Below are positions 50,201 to 60,886 of a stretch of 64,000 nt of DNA, one piece after another (position 1 is the first letter of the stretch; each line of letters opens with the position of its first letter). The notes below the pieces were generated by a model. The model searched no databases, was not told the DNA's origin, and worked only from the letters and a program-made list of their open reading frames with translations. The DNA is from Vicia villosa (lineage: Eukaryota > Streptophyta > Magnoliopsida > Fabales > Fabaceae): positions 16,366,497 to 16,430,496 of the forward strand of contig NC_081182.1 of assembly GCF_029867415.1 (NCBI RefSeq), given 5' to 3'. The translations under genes were made by a program, and so were the position numbers.

Positions 50201-51280
50201 TACTATCCCTAGCATTTTGGAGATTCAGACTTATGGACTTAGTGCCTCTGGACCCTTATTCTGTTATTACTCTGTGGTTGTTCTGTCTGGCATTGGATTG
50301 TTGTCTGTTTGCGTATGCAGGTATTTCCTTGGAAGTCCTTGATGGTTAATTCCAAGGCATTGAGATAAGGATTTTACCCGAAAACAGCCGTTACTCTGCC
50401 TGATTTTCATCAAAATTTTAATGTGCTTAATGCAAAGTGGTGCTAAAGATAATAAGTTCATCTGGATCCCCAAGTGGTAATGCGTCGGTCAACTGTTGGT
50501 TTCTTATTTTGGTCAGATCATTCTCTCCTTAAACTTTTATTTTATGCACTAGGTTAGCCTCTTCATCTCCTCCACTTCTTATATTTTCAAAATCTTCTTC
50601 CTTTTTTTTTTCCAAAATCTTCTTATGTTTGTAAAACCTTTTTTTAAAACCTTTTTTAAAAATGTCTTTTGCCCTTAGTGGCTTTTCTGCAAAAGTTTAG
50701 ACACGATTAATTGTTGTAGTGAGTTGCGATACCCCACGATTTTGAAATTAATTGATATAATGAGATCTTTTCTGCGTGAGAGAGCTAGTGGCATACTCGT
50801 TGATTTTATCCGAGTTGGAGCCCTTCTTTCATTAGCGATGCAAAGAACTCATTTGTTCTCATGCTCAAGATCAATGGCCGAGTATTTCTCTCCAACGATG
50901 ATAAAGTGTTTATTCGTTTTTTTAAAACCGTTTTCCCTTTTAAGCGGAACTACATTAGCTCTGACTTCTCCATTGCACCGAGGAGGTATGTAGGCACAAG
51001 GCTTAATGTCTTGCCGAGCTTATTTTAAAAATCAAACAAGAGCAAAAGTGATCTAAGCAAAACTAAGAGCCCATGGATAACCATGGATACAAAGGGTGCT
51101 TAAAACCTTCCCTTTGTATAACCAACCCCCTGAACCCAAAATCTGTCAAAAGGTCTTTCCTGTTCTTTTATGCCTTTCCTATTTGGATAAAATAAAAGTC
51201 GGTGGCGACTCTTGCAAAAAAATATTAAAAAAAAAAAGAAAGAGCAAGGAGTCAGTTCGCCTCAAAAAACCGAGTTTACA
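47260..51280 (+). repeat. Ogre-type solo LTR 2 (4.02 kb) with perfect target duplication
   Basis: Starts TGTTGCACCCCAATTTTTG, ends CGAGTTTACA, and is flanked by GGCCC at 47255-47259 and 51281-51285. Its 3' part matches solo LTR 1 (ATGGATAACCATGGAT; AAAAGTCGGTGGCGACTC near 51190), but the 5' start differs, so the two are relatives rather than copies of one element. It contains the 43-bp minisatellite at 49728-50121. Confidence 0.9.
49728..50121 (+). repeat. 43-bp minisatellite inside solo LTR 2
   Basis: About nine units. TCCACTTGG/TCCATTTGG starts at 49771, 49814, 49857, 49900, 49943, 49985, 50028, 50065 and 50108, so the period is 43 bp apart from steps of 42 and 37. The unit core is TTTGTCCACTTGGACATATT. 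Because 43 is not a multiple of 3, all three forward frames stay open and give repeated hydrophobic peptides. These are not taken as genes. Confidence 0.95.
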
Positions 51281-52439
51281 GGCCCCAATAAAGAGTCTCT
51301 AAATATTTCTTCATCGTGACTTTTTCATGAGTGAGAGAACCGAGTTGGACCCTATTCGACCGAGGGTCAACATGGAACCTATCCTAACAAGGGCAAGAAG
51401 ATTTGATTGGAACAAAACATAATGCATAATGAACTTCCTGAATGCAAGGCCTCACCAACACGGAGCGTCCCCATAAAGTCACCCATTATTACGAATAAGT
51501 GATTTTACCTCTGTTAGAAAATAGATTTTACATTGGTTTGGTGACCTAGGTAAACAAGGGTGTCATGGAAAGTGCACTACTTTTCCCCTATTTGAATTGT
51601 CAACTGAGGGGAAAAGTGGAACTAGTCATTGGTCCGAGTCCCAACAACAACATTTTTTGGATTTTCAAAATGGTGCTACATTTTACATCAATTGGAAATG
51701 ATACCCGAGGTGAAACACCTTATTTACATAATTTTGTTTTAACCCATTTTTTCGTTCCAATCTGCAAAACATCAATTTTTTTTTATAAATTTTGAATCTT
51801 TATCATCACCGTCATCATCATCATCAATAACAAAAAAATAAATCGAACAGTTAAACGTTAAATCTCAATAACAACAACAATAATTTTTGACCACTTTCAA
51901 CAGGTCATTTTTCCCACTCCAGAATTATCTTCACCTTTTCTGCACGATTTTAGCAGTTCCAACCCAAATTTCACATTATAAATAGGACCTTAGTTTACAG
52001 TTTTGATCATCCAAGCATTGTGTGAGCATTAAATTTCACTTGTAAAAGCATAAACAACTCACATTTAGGTGTTTATGCACTTTAAATTTTACATAGTTTT
52101 AAATTCTTTGTTGCTGAATTTTCAATTCCAAAGAAATTGTTGTTATATTGTTGCAAGTTTCAATTGTTGTTGTTGGATTTCATATTGTTGTATCGGGTAA
52201 AGTCTCCCTTCAGAGCAATTTTATTAATGAAACTTCAGTTTCTATTCATCATTCGAGGTTTAATTTATCTGCTGAATTTTGATATGTTTACAATGAACCC
52301 GTGTTTTTTATTTACTGCTTTCAACATGTCAGCCTAAACATGTTGAGTCTGAAATGTGAGGTTCGTCGTGTCGACGGTAATCTTGTAAATTATATGTTAA
52401 ATAATTACAACGAGAATAATTTTTAGATCTGAAAAACTC

Positions 52440-52440
<1 letters not shown>

Positions 52441-52476
<36 letters not shown>

Positions 52477-52490
52477 AATAATAATAATTT
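52441..52490. repeat. (ATT)n / (AAT)n microsatellite
   Basis: A run of ATT units followed by AAT units, a small inverted arrangement. Confidence 0.9.
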
Positions 52491-52599
52491 GCTACAAAAG
52501 TAGCAATACCGCAATACCAGTTTCAGTTCGAAAAAGTGAAAATTGTATCTAACTAAAAGAAATTTAGAAATTAATTTTTGAACACAACGAAAGTACTTC

Positions 52600-52910
52600 T
52601 CAAATTAATTTATAAAGTACTTATTTTCAAAAAGGAATTTTAAACTTATAAATTGTACCACGCGAAAGCGAGTTTTTGCGAGTTTAAAATCCGAGAACAG
52701 ACACACGAAAGCAGAATGTACCTTTAACTTAGTATTTCTACTAAAAATAACTTTTAAGTGAGAAATCATTAATTTTTTAAAAGGGATTTCAAAGTTGTAA
52801 CTTGTGCCATGCAAAATCGGGCGATTACAAGTTTGAAATACGATATCGGACACACGAAAGTTGGTTGTGCCTCTAACTTAATTTTTTTCCACGAAAAATA
52901 TTTTCTTGTT
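52600..52910. repeat. Diverged tandem duplication, unit about 150 bp
   Basis: Shared order in both halves: AAGGGATTTxAAA...TTGTxCCAxGCxAAA...GAGTTTxAAATxCGA...GACACACGAAAG...TGxxCCTxTAACTTA. The first copy is about 52630-52735 and the second about 52780-52885. Confidence 0.7.
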
Positions 52911-53254
52911 ATAATAATAAACTTCAATTTTTAAGAATACCAATGGTAGAGGGAAATTTTATTATGGTCTCTTGTTATTAATATTAAATTTAAAATATTT
53001 ATTTTTCAATTACGCAAAGAAATAAATCGTGACGCTAGTAATAGATAGTGGTACTTGTCGGTTGGTCATTGTGGGATTTGACAATCTTTTATACCCAATC
53101 GATAAAGTTGTGCACTTGTGGGCCTATCAAATCTAAAAAACAACAATAACAACAACGACAACATCTAAACAAAATCAATAGAATCGTTAAACATTAGATC
53201 TCAATAACAACAACAATATTAAACATTTTACTTGACACAACAACAACTAACATT

Positions 53255-54987
53255 CACTACTACGTAAAAGCCACTTCACAACGGTTGGAAAAGGGATACC
53301 ACCATGTCTGACCAACTGTTGTGAGGTAGGGGTGGTTGTATGTATGATGCTTTCCACCACGGTCGTGTGACCATAATAATAAATTAGGTAGCGTGCTACC
53401 TATCACGACTGTTACTTCAAACAACCGTTGTGATATTCTTTAACACATAACATTTAAAAAAGGTTATTCTAAACAAATGTTGTGATATATACACTAAGTT
53501 TATTACAAATTATGTGGAATGCTTATTTTGCCAAGGCTCGGTAAACATATAACATTTCAACCTGATATAGAACATTATAATATAACAAATTAAGTTATAG
53601 TAGAAGAACAAATTACACATTTAATGCTAAATAAAAATTCTCCAACTCCTTATCCGCATTTTTCTCTCTAACAATTAGAACTTTGTTTAATGCTCCAAGT
53701 TCTTCGACCTCTCATTCCTTTACCTTTAGTTCATTTTGCAAAATACTATTTACTTTGCAAACAATATTAGAGGTGGAGAAAAGGGCAGTTGAAGAACTAG
53801 AAGCATTAAACCAAGTTCTAATGATTCAACAGTGAAATGCAGACAATGTGCTGAAGAATTATTGTCTAGCATTGGATGTTTAACTTGTTTTCTAATATAA
53901 CTTTATCTATCATATTATAATTTTCTAATGCAATCCGAAAAGTTATATATTCAATTAGGGGTTAGAAAAACACTCAAATCACATAAGATATAATAAACTC
54001 ATCTTTTAAAAAAATATTAACAACAACATTCATAAAAAACAAACCTTAAACAACATACAAGATTCAACAAACAACTCTTATTAAAAACAACAAAATCATC
54101 AAAACTTAGCATAAACTAGATGCAACATACAAATTATATTCATAACAACAACAACATATCAACTCATAAAATGTTTCAGAAACGTACCTGTCACATAGTG
54201 GCATCGACAATGAAAGGAGGATGAAGCTAAAGTGAGAGCTGCTGACTTGTGTTAAATTTGAATGAATGTCATTTTGGGTCTTTCACACAAGTTTGTAGGG
54301 CTCACTTTACCTTCATCCCTGATAATTTTTTTCATTCACCTTCCCTACCTATAAGTCAAAACAAGTTGAAAATTCAAACATTACAAAACAAGCTATTGAA
54401 CCGCAAACAATAATACATAAACATATTTTGAAACATAAACTATCGTGAAAACGAATCAGTAAGATATTCATTTCCCAAAATTTGATGCAACAAAGGTAAA
54501 CTTTTGAAAAAGACGAGTTTGCTGCATGAGTTTGGAATTTCCATATGAGAGAGACGAGTGAGAAAAATGTCAGAGTTTTGTTTTGAGAGAGACGAGTGAA
54601 AGAGATGTTAGGGTTTTGTTTTGAGAGAGACGATTGTTATATACTGAAGCGAGAAATAATTTGTTTAAGTATAAATATTTAAGACCTTACACCACAGTTG
54701 ATAATACGAACCGTAATGAAATAATTTCACTTTACACCACAGTTGATTATAAGAACTATGGTGATATACAAGGTCTAGCCCATTTTATCACAACAAATGG
54801 AAAATCGTTCGCGTAGGGATTGAAAACCTTTCACTCATGGTACATTTTACTACGGTTGTTAACTATGACCATAGTAAAATATGTTTCGGTAAATACAAAG
54901 AAAAAACGCCTAAAGAAGAATTACTACCGCGATTAACAGGATGACCGTTGTAATATGGTGTTACGAAAGACCTATTTTATAATAGTG
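53255..54987. mobile_element. Non-autonomous CACTA element, 1.73 kb
   Basis: Begins CACTACTACGTAAAAGCC, ends CTATTTTATAATAGTG, and is flanked by ATT on both sides (53252-53254, 54988-54990), the 3-bp duplication expected for CACTA. Subterminal repeats around AACGGTTG/CAACCGTTGTG and ACCACAGTTGATAA cluster near both ends. No transposase is seen; a short coding-like piece occurs as an internal inverted pair (about 53670-53720 and 53790-53835). Confidence 0.85.
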
Positions 54988-54990
54988 ATT

Positions 54991-55359
54991 GTTAAGTTAC
55001 ATTTGTGTTTTCCTAACTAATGTTAAACATTTTTAATAAGAAATTATAAGATAAAATATTACATTAAGGAGCTAACCTTGAAATATTTTCCTGCTCTTTC
55101 AATCCATCCCAGAGAATGTTGTTGTACTTCATGCAACTTTCTTCATTATGATTATTTTCCTTATATTAAGTTTGTATTTCAGCACTTTGAATTCAAGATG
55201 GATAATTGTGGCATTCACATTAGATTGGTTAGTGAGGATTTCACATGGATCGCTAATGTTTCATTGGATTGATAATTTGGCAATATCTTGACAGTTGTTA
55301 CTTTATAAATGGGCGACAAAGATGTGTCACTTAATTTTTTTCGTCAAATTGGTCAAAAA
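54991..55359. other. AT-rich spacer
   Basis: A 64-codon ORF at 55078-55272 (Cys-rich start) has no recognised motif. Nothing else was seen. Confidence 0.4.
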
Positions 55360-55960
55360 ATTCCCCTCGTTTGCTAGCTCAGTCGAGGTAATATGTCATA
55401 ATACAAAATAAAAATAAATAAAATATGCTCAAATGCAGATGTTAGAATTTAAAATGGGGGTTGATAGATAGATACCTTTTCCTCTATTGACAGCTTAACC
55501 AAGGTAAAAAATCATAAAAGAATAAACTAAAAGTGCTAAACTGTAGTTGTTGCCCCCTCAATACTTTTCTCCTCGGTTGTTAGCTCAAATGAGGTAATAG
55601 GTCATAAACAAAAATAAAATAAAATATGCTAAAATGCAGTTGTGGGAATTCGAAGTCGTGTCCCTTGAATACTTTTCCCCTCGGTCGCCAGCTCAACCAA
55701 TGTAATAGGTCGTAAAAAAATTTATAAAATTAAAAGCCACTAAAATTTAGTTGTTGAGATTCGAAGGTGTGTCCCCTAAATACTTTTCCCGTAGGTTGTC
55801 AGCTCAACCTAGGTAGTATGTAATAAACCAACATATATAAAAAAAATTAAAAATTGCTAAAATGAAATTGTTGGGATTTGAAGGCATGTCCCCTAGATAC
55901 TTTTCTTCCCAGTTTACAACTCAACCGGGAGAATATGTAGTTTTTTTTTAAATTAAAATG
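55360..55960. repeat. Tandem array, about six diverged units of 95-120 bp
   Basis: Units begin with variants of CCCCTCGGTTGTCAGCTCAA, then CCGAGGTAATAGGTCATAA, an AT-rich part, and then AATGCAGTTGTTGGGATTCG...GTGTCCCCTAAATACTTTT. Unit starts lie near 55365, 55480, 55570, 55677, 55787 and 55905. Each unit can pair CCTCGGTT with AACCGAGG. Confidence 0.85.
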
Positions 55961-56480
55961 TGGCACATCTATGGTTTACACCTCGGTTGTTTGTTGAATG
56001 AGGTAAGAGATTTGTCATATAATATATTATTTGTAGTAGTAATTCTAAATTTCATAAAAGAGGTTGGACAAAGGAACATGTTGGCACAACACGATGTCCC
56101 TGATCTCGGACATTATACATGGAAGTGTGGATTACAACAAACAAATGAAAGAACAACTGATAGGAAGATTTTCAAGACTTATGGTCGACCCAGAATTAGA
56201 ATATCTTTGTGAAAGCACAAACGTTAAGATGGAGATGGGAGGGGAGAAACCTTCAAGAACTTCAACGCTTTCACCTCAAATTTGGACAGGGGAAACCGCA
56301 AGTTCAACCAGGTGAACAAACACTTGTAAAAGGGAACAAAGCACCACTCAAATTGTTGCATAAGCTTTTTTCTGAACCCACCATAATGACCGATCAGTTA
56401 TAAGGGCAGTTGACTATGATTTTATTCACGCTAACACACGACATGTAACTTAAGATGGAGGGGTTACCACTATCTTTGAA
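55961..56480. other. Region without a recognised gene
   Basis: Several overlapping short + frames (55958-56403) with no family motif and no clear splice structure. Confidence 0.4.
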
Positions 56481-56589
56481 TCCATCCAACTATATTTTTT
56501 CACGTCGGCCGGCTCCGCCGATGTGACTCTTTTTTATAGATATATCATCGCTTTGAAGATCCCGAAAAGATTGAGCCAACTGACACCAG

Positions 56590-57055
56590 TCAAGCTCCAC
56601 ATGCCAGATGATTCTTGATGTCGACATTACTTGGATCCAAGCAATATACTTTTTGGTAAGTTTTAATGAAATCTTTGGCATCGTCCTTATTCATAATGAC
56701 AAACTTCATCTTCGGAGTCAGCAAAGCAAGTGAAGTTGAAGTTCTTACAACTTTGGAGAAGGAGAGCATAAAAGTGACGGCACGATCATATTCTACATCA
56801 TCATCATCATCATCATCATCATCATGAAAAAGAACTTTGAAAGAGGACCCATTAGTGAAAGATTCCTTGAGAGTCTCTAGAAAATTTCTTCGAACCAAAA
56901 TCATCAGATGCTAGAATTAACTCGCGGGCTAATTGATTATGGACTAAGGGGGGATGATTTGTACTAGGATATATCTTTGCCCCAACTAAAGGAAAGAAAT
57001 CATTACTCCCATAATCACTTGACAAACTTATGGTACTATCGTTCATATTATCCAT
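56590..57055 (-). pseudogene. Unrecognised ORF remnant with an Asp run
   Basis: Two overlapping minus frames: 57055-56852 (MDNMNDSTISLSSDYGSNDF...) and 56904-56590 (MILVRRNFLETLKESF..., with nine Asp from a GAT repeat at about 56793-56825, then AVTFMLSFSKVVRTSTSLAL). They would join by a frameshift or an unseen intron. No family recognised; probably a transposon-derived ORF. Confidence 0.3.
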
Positions 57056-57060
57056 AGAAA

Positions 57061-57905
57061 AGAAAATATTGAAGATATGAAAAAGCTTAAGGTAAGAAGG
57101 ATATTTGAGAGAAGTAAAACCTAGCGAAAAAGGCGAAGTTCAACGGAGAAATGAAAGGCTTTGTTCAAAGAATCATAAGTGATATGAGAAATACTCCCGG
57201 AGAAAAGGAAGGAAATACACTCTCAAATGAAAACTGATTTTCAAGAATAACAAAAACTTATCCCAAAGCTCAAAAACCCATATAGAGAAAGTAGCAATCA
57301 ACAATCCAAATCAATAATAATGATAAGTTAGGAATCAACGTCAATTTCACCTAGGAAATGTAAACGAACTTAAATGCACTTGAAAATACTAGGGGAAAAC
57401 ATCGTAATTTAAGTTGATAACCTAAAGACACGCATGTGGAAAAACTAGCAAAATGTTTCATTGATTGACAAACATTTAATGTGTTTGTCCCCATTACTTT
57501 CGTAACTGATCCATGACTTTCCTACTTCCCGTAATAGTCAGACGCCATTAATAGAGGCTGACCAGGAATTTGAAGACTTCTTGGCTAGTTCACGTCCGGC
57601 AAGCCTCAAGGCAATTGTTATGGGTCGGCCAAAAGTTCAATTATCACATTTTCATAAATTTAGTTTAATTACAGTGTTCGCAGGCTTGTTTAATTCAGTT
57701 TCGAGAGAATCTGATGCCCAAACCAATAAAAAGTGTATGAATTGGTTTGAATTGAATTTGCATATTTTTTCAATAAAACCAAACCGAATTGAACCGAGAA
57801 ACAACGAGTTGGTTTGTGTTGAGTTGACCGGATATATTAGAAACAAATGTGCAAAAATATTTTCAAAAAATATCCAATTTTTTTGATAGAAAACAATCTC
57901 ATTCA
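57061..57905. other. AT-rich intergenic region
   Basis: No gene recognised; short ORFs here lack motifs. Confidence 0.4.
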
Positions 57906-58589
57906 TTAGATGAAAAAGAGAGAGTACAAACATAGAGAAAGAAAATGTGTTAGGGCATTTCCCATCCACACATTGACAACATCACTAATAATTAAGACTA
58001 ACAAGCTATGGACATTAAAAAGCTTTGAGAGGATAGAAACCAAAAGGAAGGTACAACACAAAAACTTTAATCCAATTAACCAAGCAAAGTTCTTCCACAA
58101 GAGACATGTGAATTTTGGAACTCCAGTCTTTAAATCTATCCAATTACGAATCATATCTTTAGCTTTGACACTAGCTTTATCACGCTCAAATCGATTATTC
58201 AAGTTCACAATATTGATTAATCTCACAACTTGTGAATGAAATAATTGTTGACTGAAAAGAGAAGTTTGATTTGCCACACCCCTAGTAAGATTCTTACTCC
58301 AAAACACGTTTTCTTCGTCCAAGCTTCTTTGAGGCATTTCATCAAATACCTTGAGCACAAACTTAAAACAACCTAAGCCTAATAACAACACACCCAACAA
58401 AACAAACCAAACAAGAAAAAATAGAAACCACAACAAAACAAGTACAATAAAATAAACTATTACATGAACACCCACACATAAAAACCGGGCTTCCTTATCT
58501 TTCGGTGGTGGCGGTTCCGGTGGAGGTCGTTTTCCATGTCGATACCACTCTAGGCCATTGGTTGGTGGAGGTGATTTTTGGAGTTGCAA
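57906..58589 (-). CDS. Hypothetical membrane protein or repeat-derived ORF, 227 aa
   Basis: Uninterrupted from 58589 to 57906. A Pro-rich start (MQLQKSPPPTNGLEWYRHGK) is followed by a long hydrophobic stretch at about residues 40-78 (FLCVGVHVIVYFIVLVLLWF and on). A charged middle follows (FERDKASVKAKDMIRNWIDL), and two more hydrophobic segments occur toward the end. I do not recognise a family. The long open frame in AT-rich DNA is notable, but there is no promoter, intron or neighbour evidence, and it may belong to a dispersed repeat. Confidence 0.3.
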   Translation of the reverse strand: MQLQKSPPPTNGLEWYRHGKRPPPEPPPPKDKEARFLCVGVHVIVYFIVLVLLWFLFFLVWFVLLGVLLLGLGCFKFVLKVFDEMPQRSLDEENVFWSKNLTRGVANQTSLFSQQLFHSQVVRLINIVNLNNRFERDKASVKAKDMIRNWIDLKTGVPKFTCLLWKNFAWLIGLKFLCCTFLLVSILSKLFNVHSLLVLIISDVVNVWMGNALTHFLSLCLYSLFFI

Positions 58590-59205
58590 ACGATTGGTGG
58601 TTGATGGTGGAAAGGAGGATGAGCTTGATGGATGTTGGAGGAAGAAGCATGTATGGATCTAACATGAGTGAGGGTTTCAAATGAATGAAAGGAGAGGAGG
58701 AAAAACTTACAATGGGGAGAAACCTCCATTGAAGAGGAGATGACCACCATAATGGTGGTGAATAGCTTCCATGAAGGAGGAGGAACCCCTACAAGAGGGG
58801 AGGTGACACCCATCAAAAGAGGGGAACATGAGAAACTAGAGAGAGGGAAGATTTTCTCTCTCTAAACATTTTCTAAACATCGTTGGGTGTAAAAAAAAAA
58901 ATCCAATTTACATCAACTAAATTTTCATAATAATTTAAGTTTTCCCATTTCTCCATATATGTTGTTAATGTCACATATGACATTTCATTTTTTATTTTTT
59001 AAGTTGAATTTCTTATTCTCGTTTCCATGATAATTATGATAAAAATTATACAAATTAATTATGATTGCTTGAGTAGACAGACCCGCAGATAGAGTTTTGG
59101 TAATCTATTACCAAACCAATTAACATCAAATTTCTTTGTTTTTCTTTGATTTTTACCAGAACTAAAAAAGTCCACCCAAACATCATGATTTATTTAGATT
59201 TTGAT
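58590..59205. other. Repeat-like region before arm B
   Basis: 58590-58860 is purine-rich with GGAGG runs and no clear gene. 59030-59205 belongs to the dispersed repeat also seen at 5220-5420. Confidence 0.45.
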
Positions 59206-59369
59206 TAGGTTTTATTTCACTCTTCCAAACAACAGAAACATCCAATTTCTCTGTTTTGAAATTCTTGTGAACCAAACAAAATTTAAAAGAAATCGTGTGC
59301 AGGTGCTCTAGATCTCTTACCTTATATCTATTTATTTGCCTTGTTTTACCTCTTTAGAACTCCATTCAT

Positions 59370-60886
59370 AGTCGCCGAAGCTGTGAAACTCAAAAAAAGG
59401 TTCTTTCTTTTAACCCATTCTCTTCTTCATCCTTTAATTATCGTTTTTTCATTCCGATGCGATTCTTTGTTAGGGTTAGTGCTAGTTACAGTTAGGGTTA
59501 ATTTTTCACCTATACGTTTAAATTCTCTCCGTGTTTGGGTCTTCATAGGGTTCCGATTCAAATTCTTACTTCAATTTTAGCTACATATTAATCGTTTGTG
59601 ATCTGCGTATAAGTTTGAAGGATTTTCATTGCGTTTATGAAAACAAATCTGCAGTTTTTGCTTGCTTATTGCTAGGCACTTCAGTTCTAAAATAGTGCAG
59701 TTTTGGCTAATGACATCTATTTAAAGGAATGGATTTAAATTTGAACACAATAAAATGTTGTTAATTATGTGAATAAGTTGTAGATCTAGTGGATTAGGGG
59801 GAATTGTATGCATATATTTCGATTATTTTAGATGATGTTTTGTTGTGGTTCAGTGGTTAGTTTTATTTAATTTTGCGTTCTAACCGCCAAACCAGAAACA
59901 TTCATGGACAGTTAAGTAGGATGTATCCTAATTCTATATTTTTTGCGATGGAATCCTCGTGGGGTGACCGGGGGCTGTTAAGAACCACCAGAAAACAGTA
60001 ATGTTTTTTGTGTCGGTTTATATCTTGTATCATATTAATCTGCAATTGTTTGTGAAAATGAGAATAATCAATGTGTCTTGGATTGGCTGCGGGTACCCAA
60101 TTTTTGTTTCCATCTCGAAGTATGCTGCTATATTGCATGATCTTGATTTTGCTCTGTAGATAACCTTATTCTAATTTTAGAAAACACTCGATTTTTCTTT
60201 CAACTAGCCTTATATTTCCTAAAACATAGGTGTTCAACTACACATTTTAATTAAAATTGACAAATACAAAATAAATATACAGGATATGTCTAATAGTTAC
60301 AAAGATCCTAATTAAAGAAGGAAAAAAATCAGATCATCTTGGATAGTTTAAAATAGCCTAGACAAGATGTAAAAATGATGTCATATATTTCTCAAATTTT
60401 CTAACACGAAAGAAAAATGATTCCTAAAAGTTATGTCTCTAGATGAATTTTTATGTGAATCTATATTGTGTCTTATGCTTAGTATACAGTCTTCCTCGTT
60501 AGCTTAATTGATCAAAGAGTGGTGTGACTCTCAAATGTTTTTTCCAAACCTAGAGTTAATGTTATATTGGGAATATTATTGGTTTTTGAGAAGTACGTGA
60601 ATAGTATGAACATTGTGACACAGAGACTTGCTATCCAGTTTTGGGTGCTGAGTACGGTGACATGATTGATGCGAGATGGGTTGGTTGTTGAAATTTCATG
60701 TTCTATACTGTTGGGATTTTGGTTTTTATATTTTGAAGGGGAGGTGGGGATTTGGCTAGGCTTAAGGATGATCTTGGATGTGGTTGTGATGTGGACAGGA
60801 GGAGACAGTGGCTAATTGTGTAGGTTGTGGTGGAGGTGGTTTTGCTGATCAGTTGTGGTAGACGTTAAGAAAGATAACAAGTGAAA
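59370..60886 (+). other. 5' UTR and UTR intron of zinc-knuckle gene B
   Basis: The presumed UTR exon ends at 59399 (CAAAAAAAG|GTTCTT, conserved in copy A). The acceptor lies somewhere in 60790-60850 and is not fixed. About 59550-60535 has no counterpart in copy A (roughly 1 kb gained here or lost there). Confidence 0.55.

Larger units (their letters stand above)
51286..53251. other. Repeat-derived intergenic region
   Basis: No gene recognised. A phrase TTAAACGTTAAATCTCAATA followed by ACAACAACAATA occurs near 51850 and, slightly changed, near 53190. These may be the remains of a pair of terminal repeats about 1.35 kb apart. A TATA-like TATAAATAGG is at about 51979. Confidence 0.4.

Noticed and set aside
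49700..50212. Three overlapping ORFs of 138-170 residues, hydrophobic and repetitive
   Set aside because: All three arise from the 43-bp minisatellite in the solo LTR. The repeat keeps every forward frame open.
55078..55272. 64-residue Cys-rich ORF, possible C-terminal fragment of a resistance protein
   Set aside because: No NB-ARC or LRR motif nearby; similarity is only an impression.
55360..55960. CRISPR-like array
   Set aside because: Units are long, diverged and have no short identical repeats with unique spacers. The setting is a plant genome.
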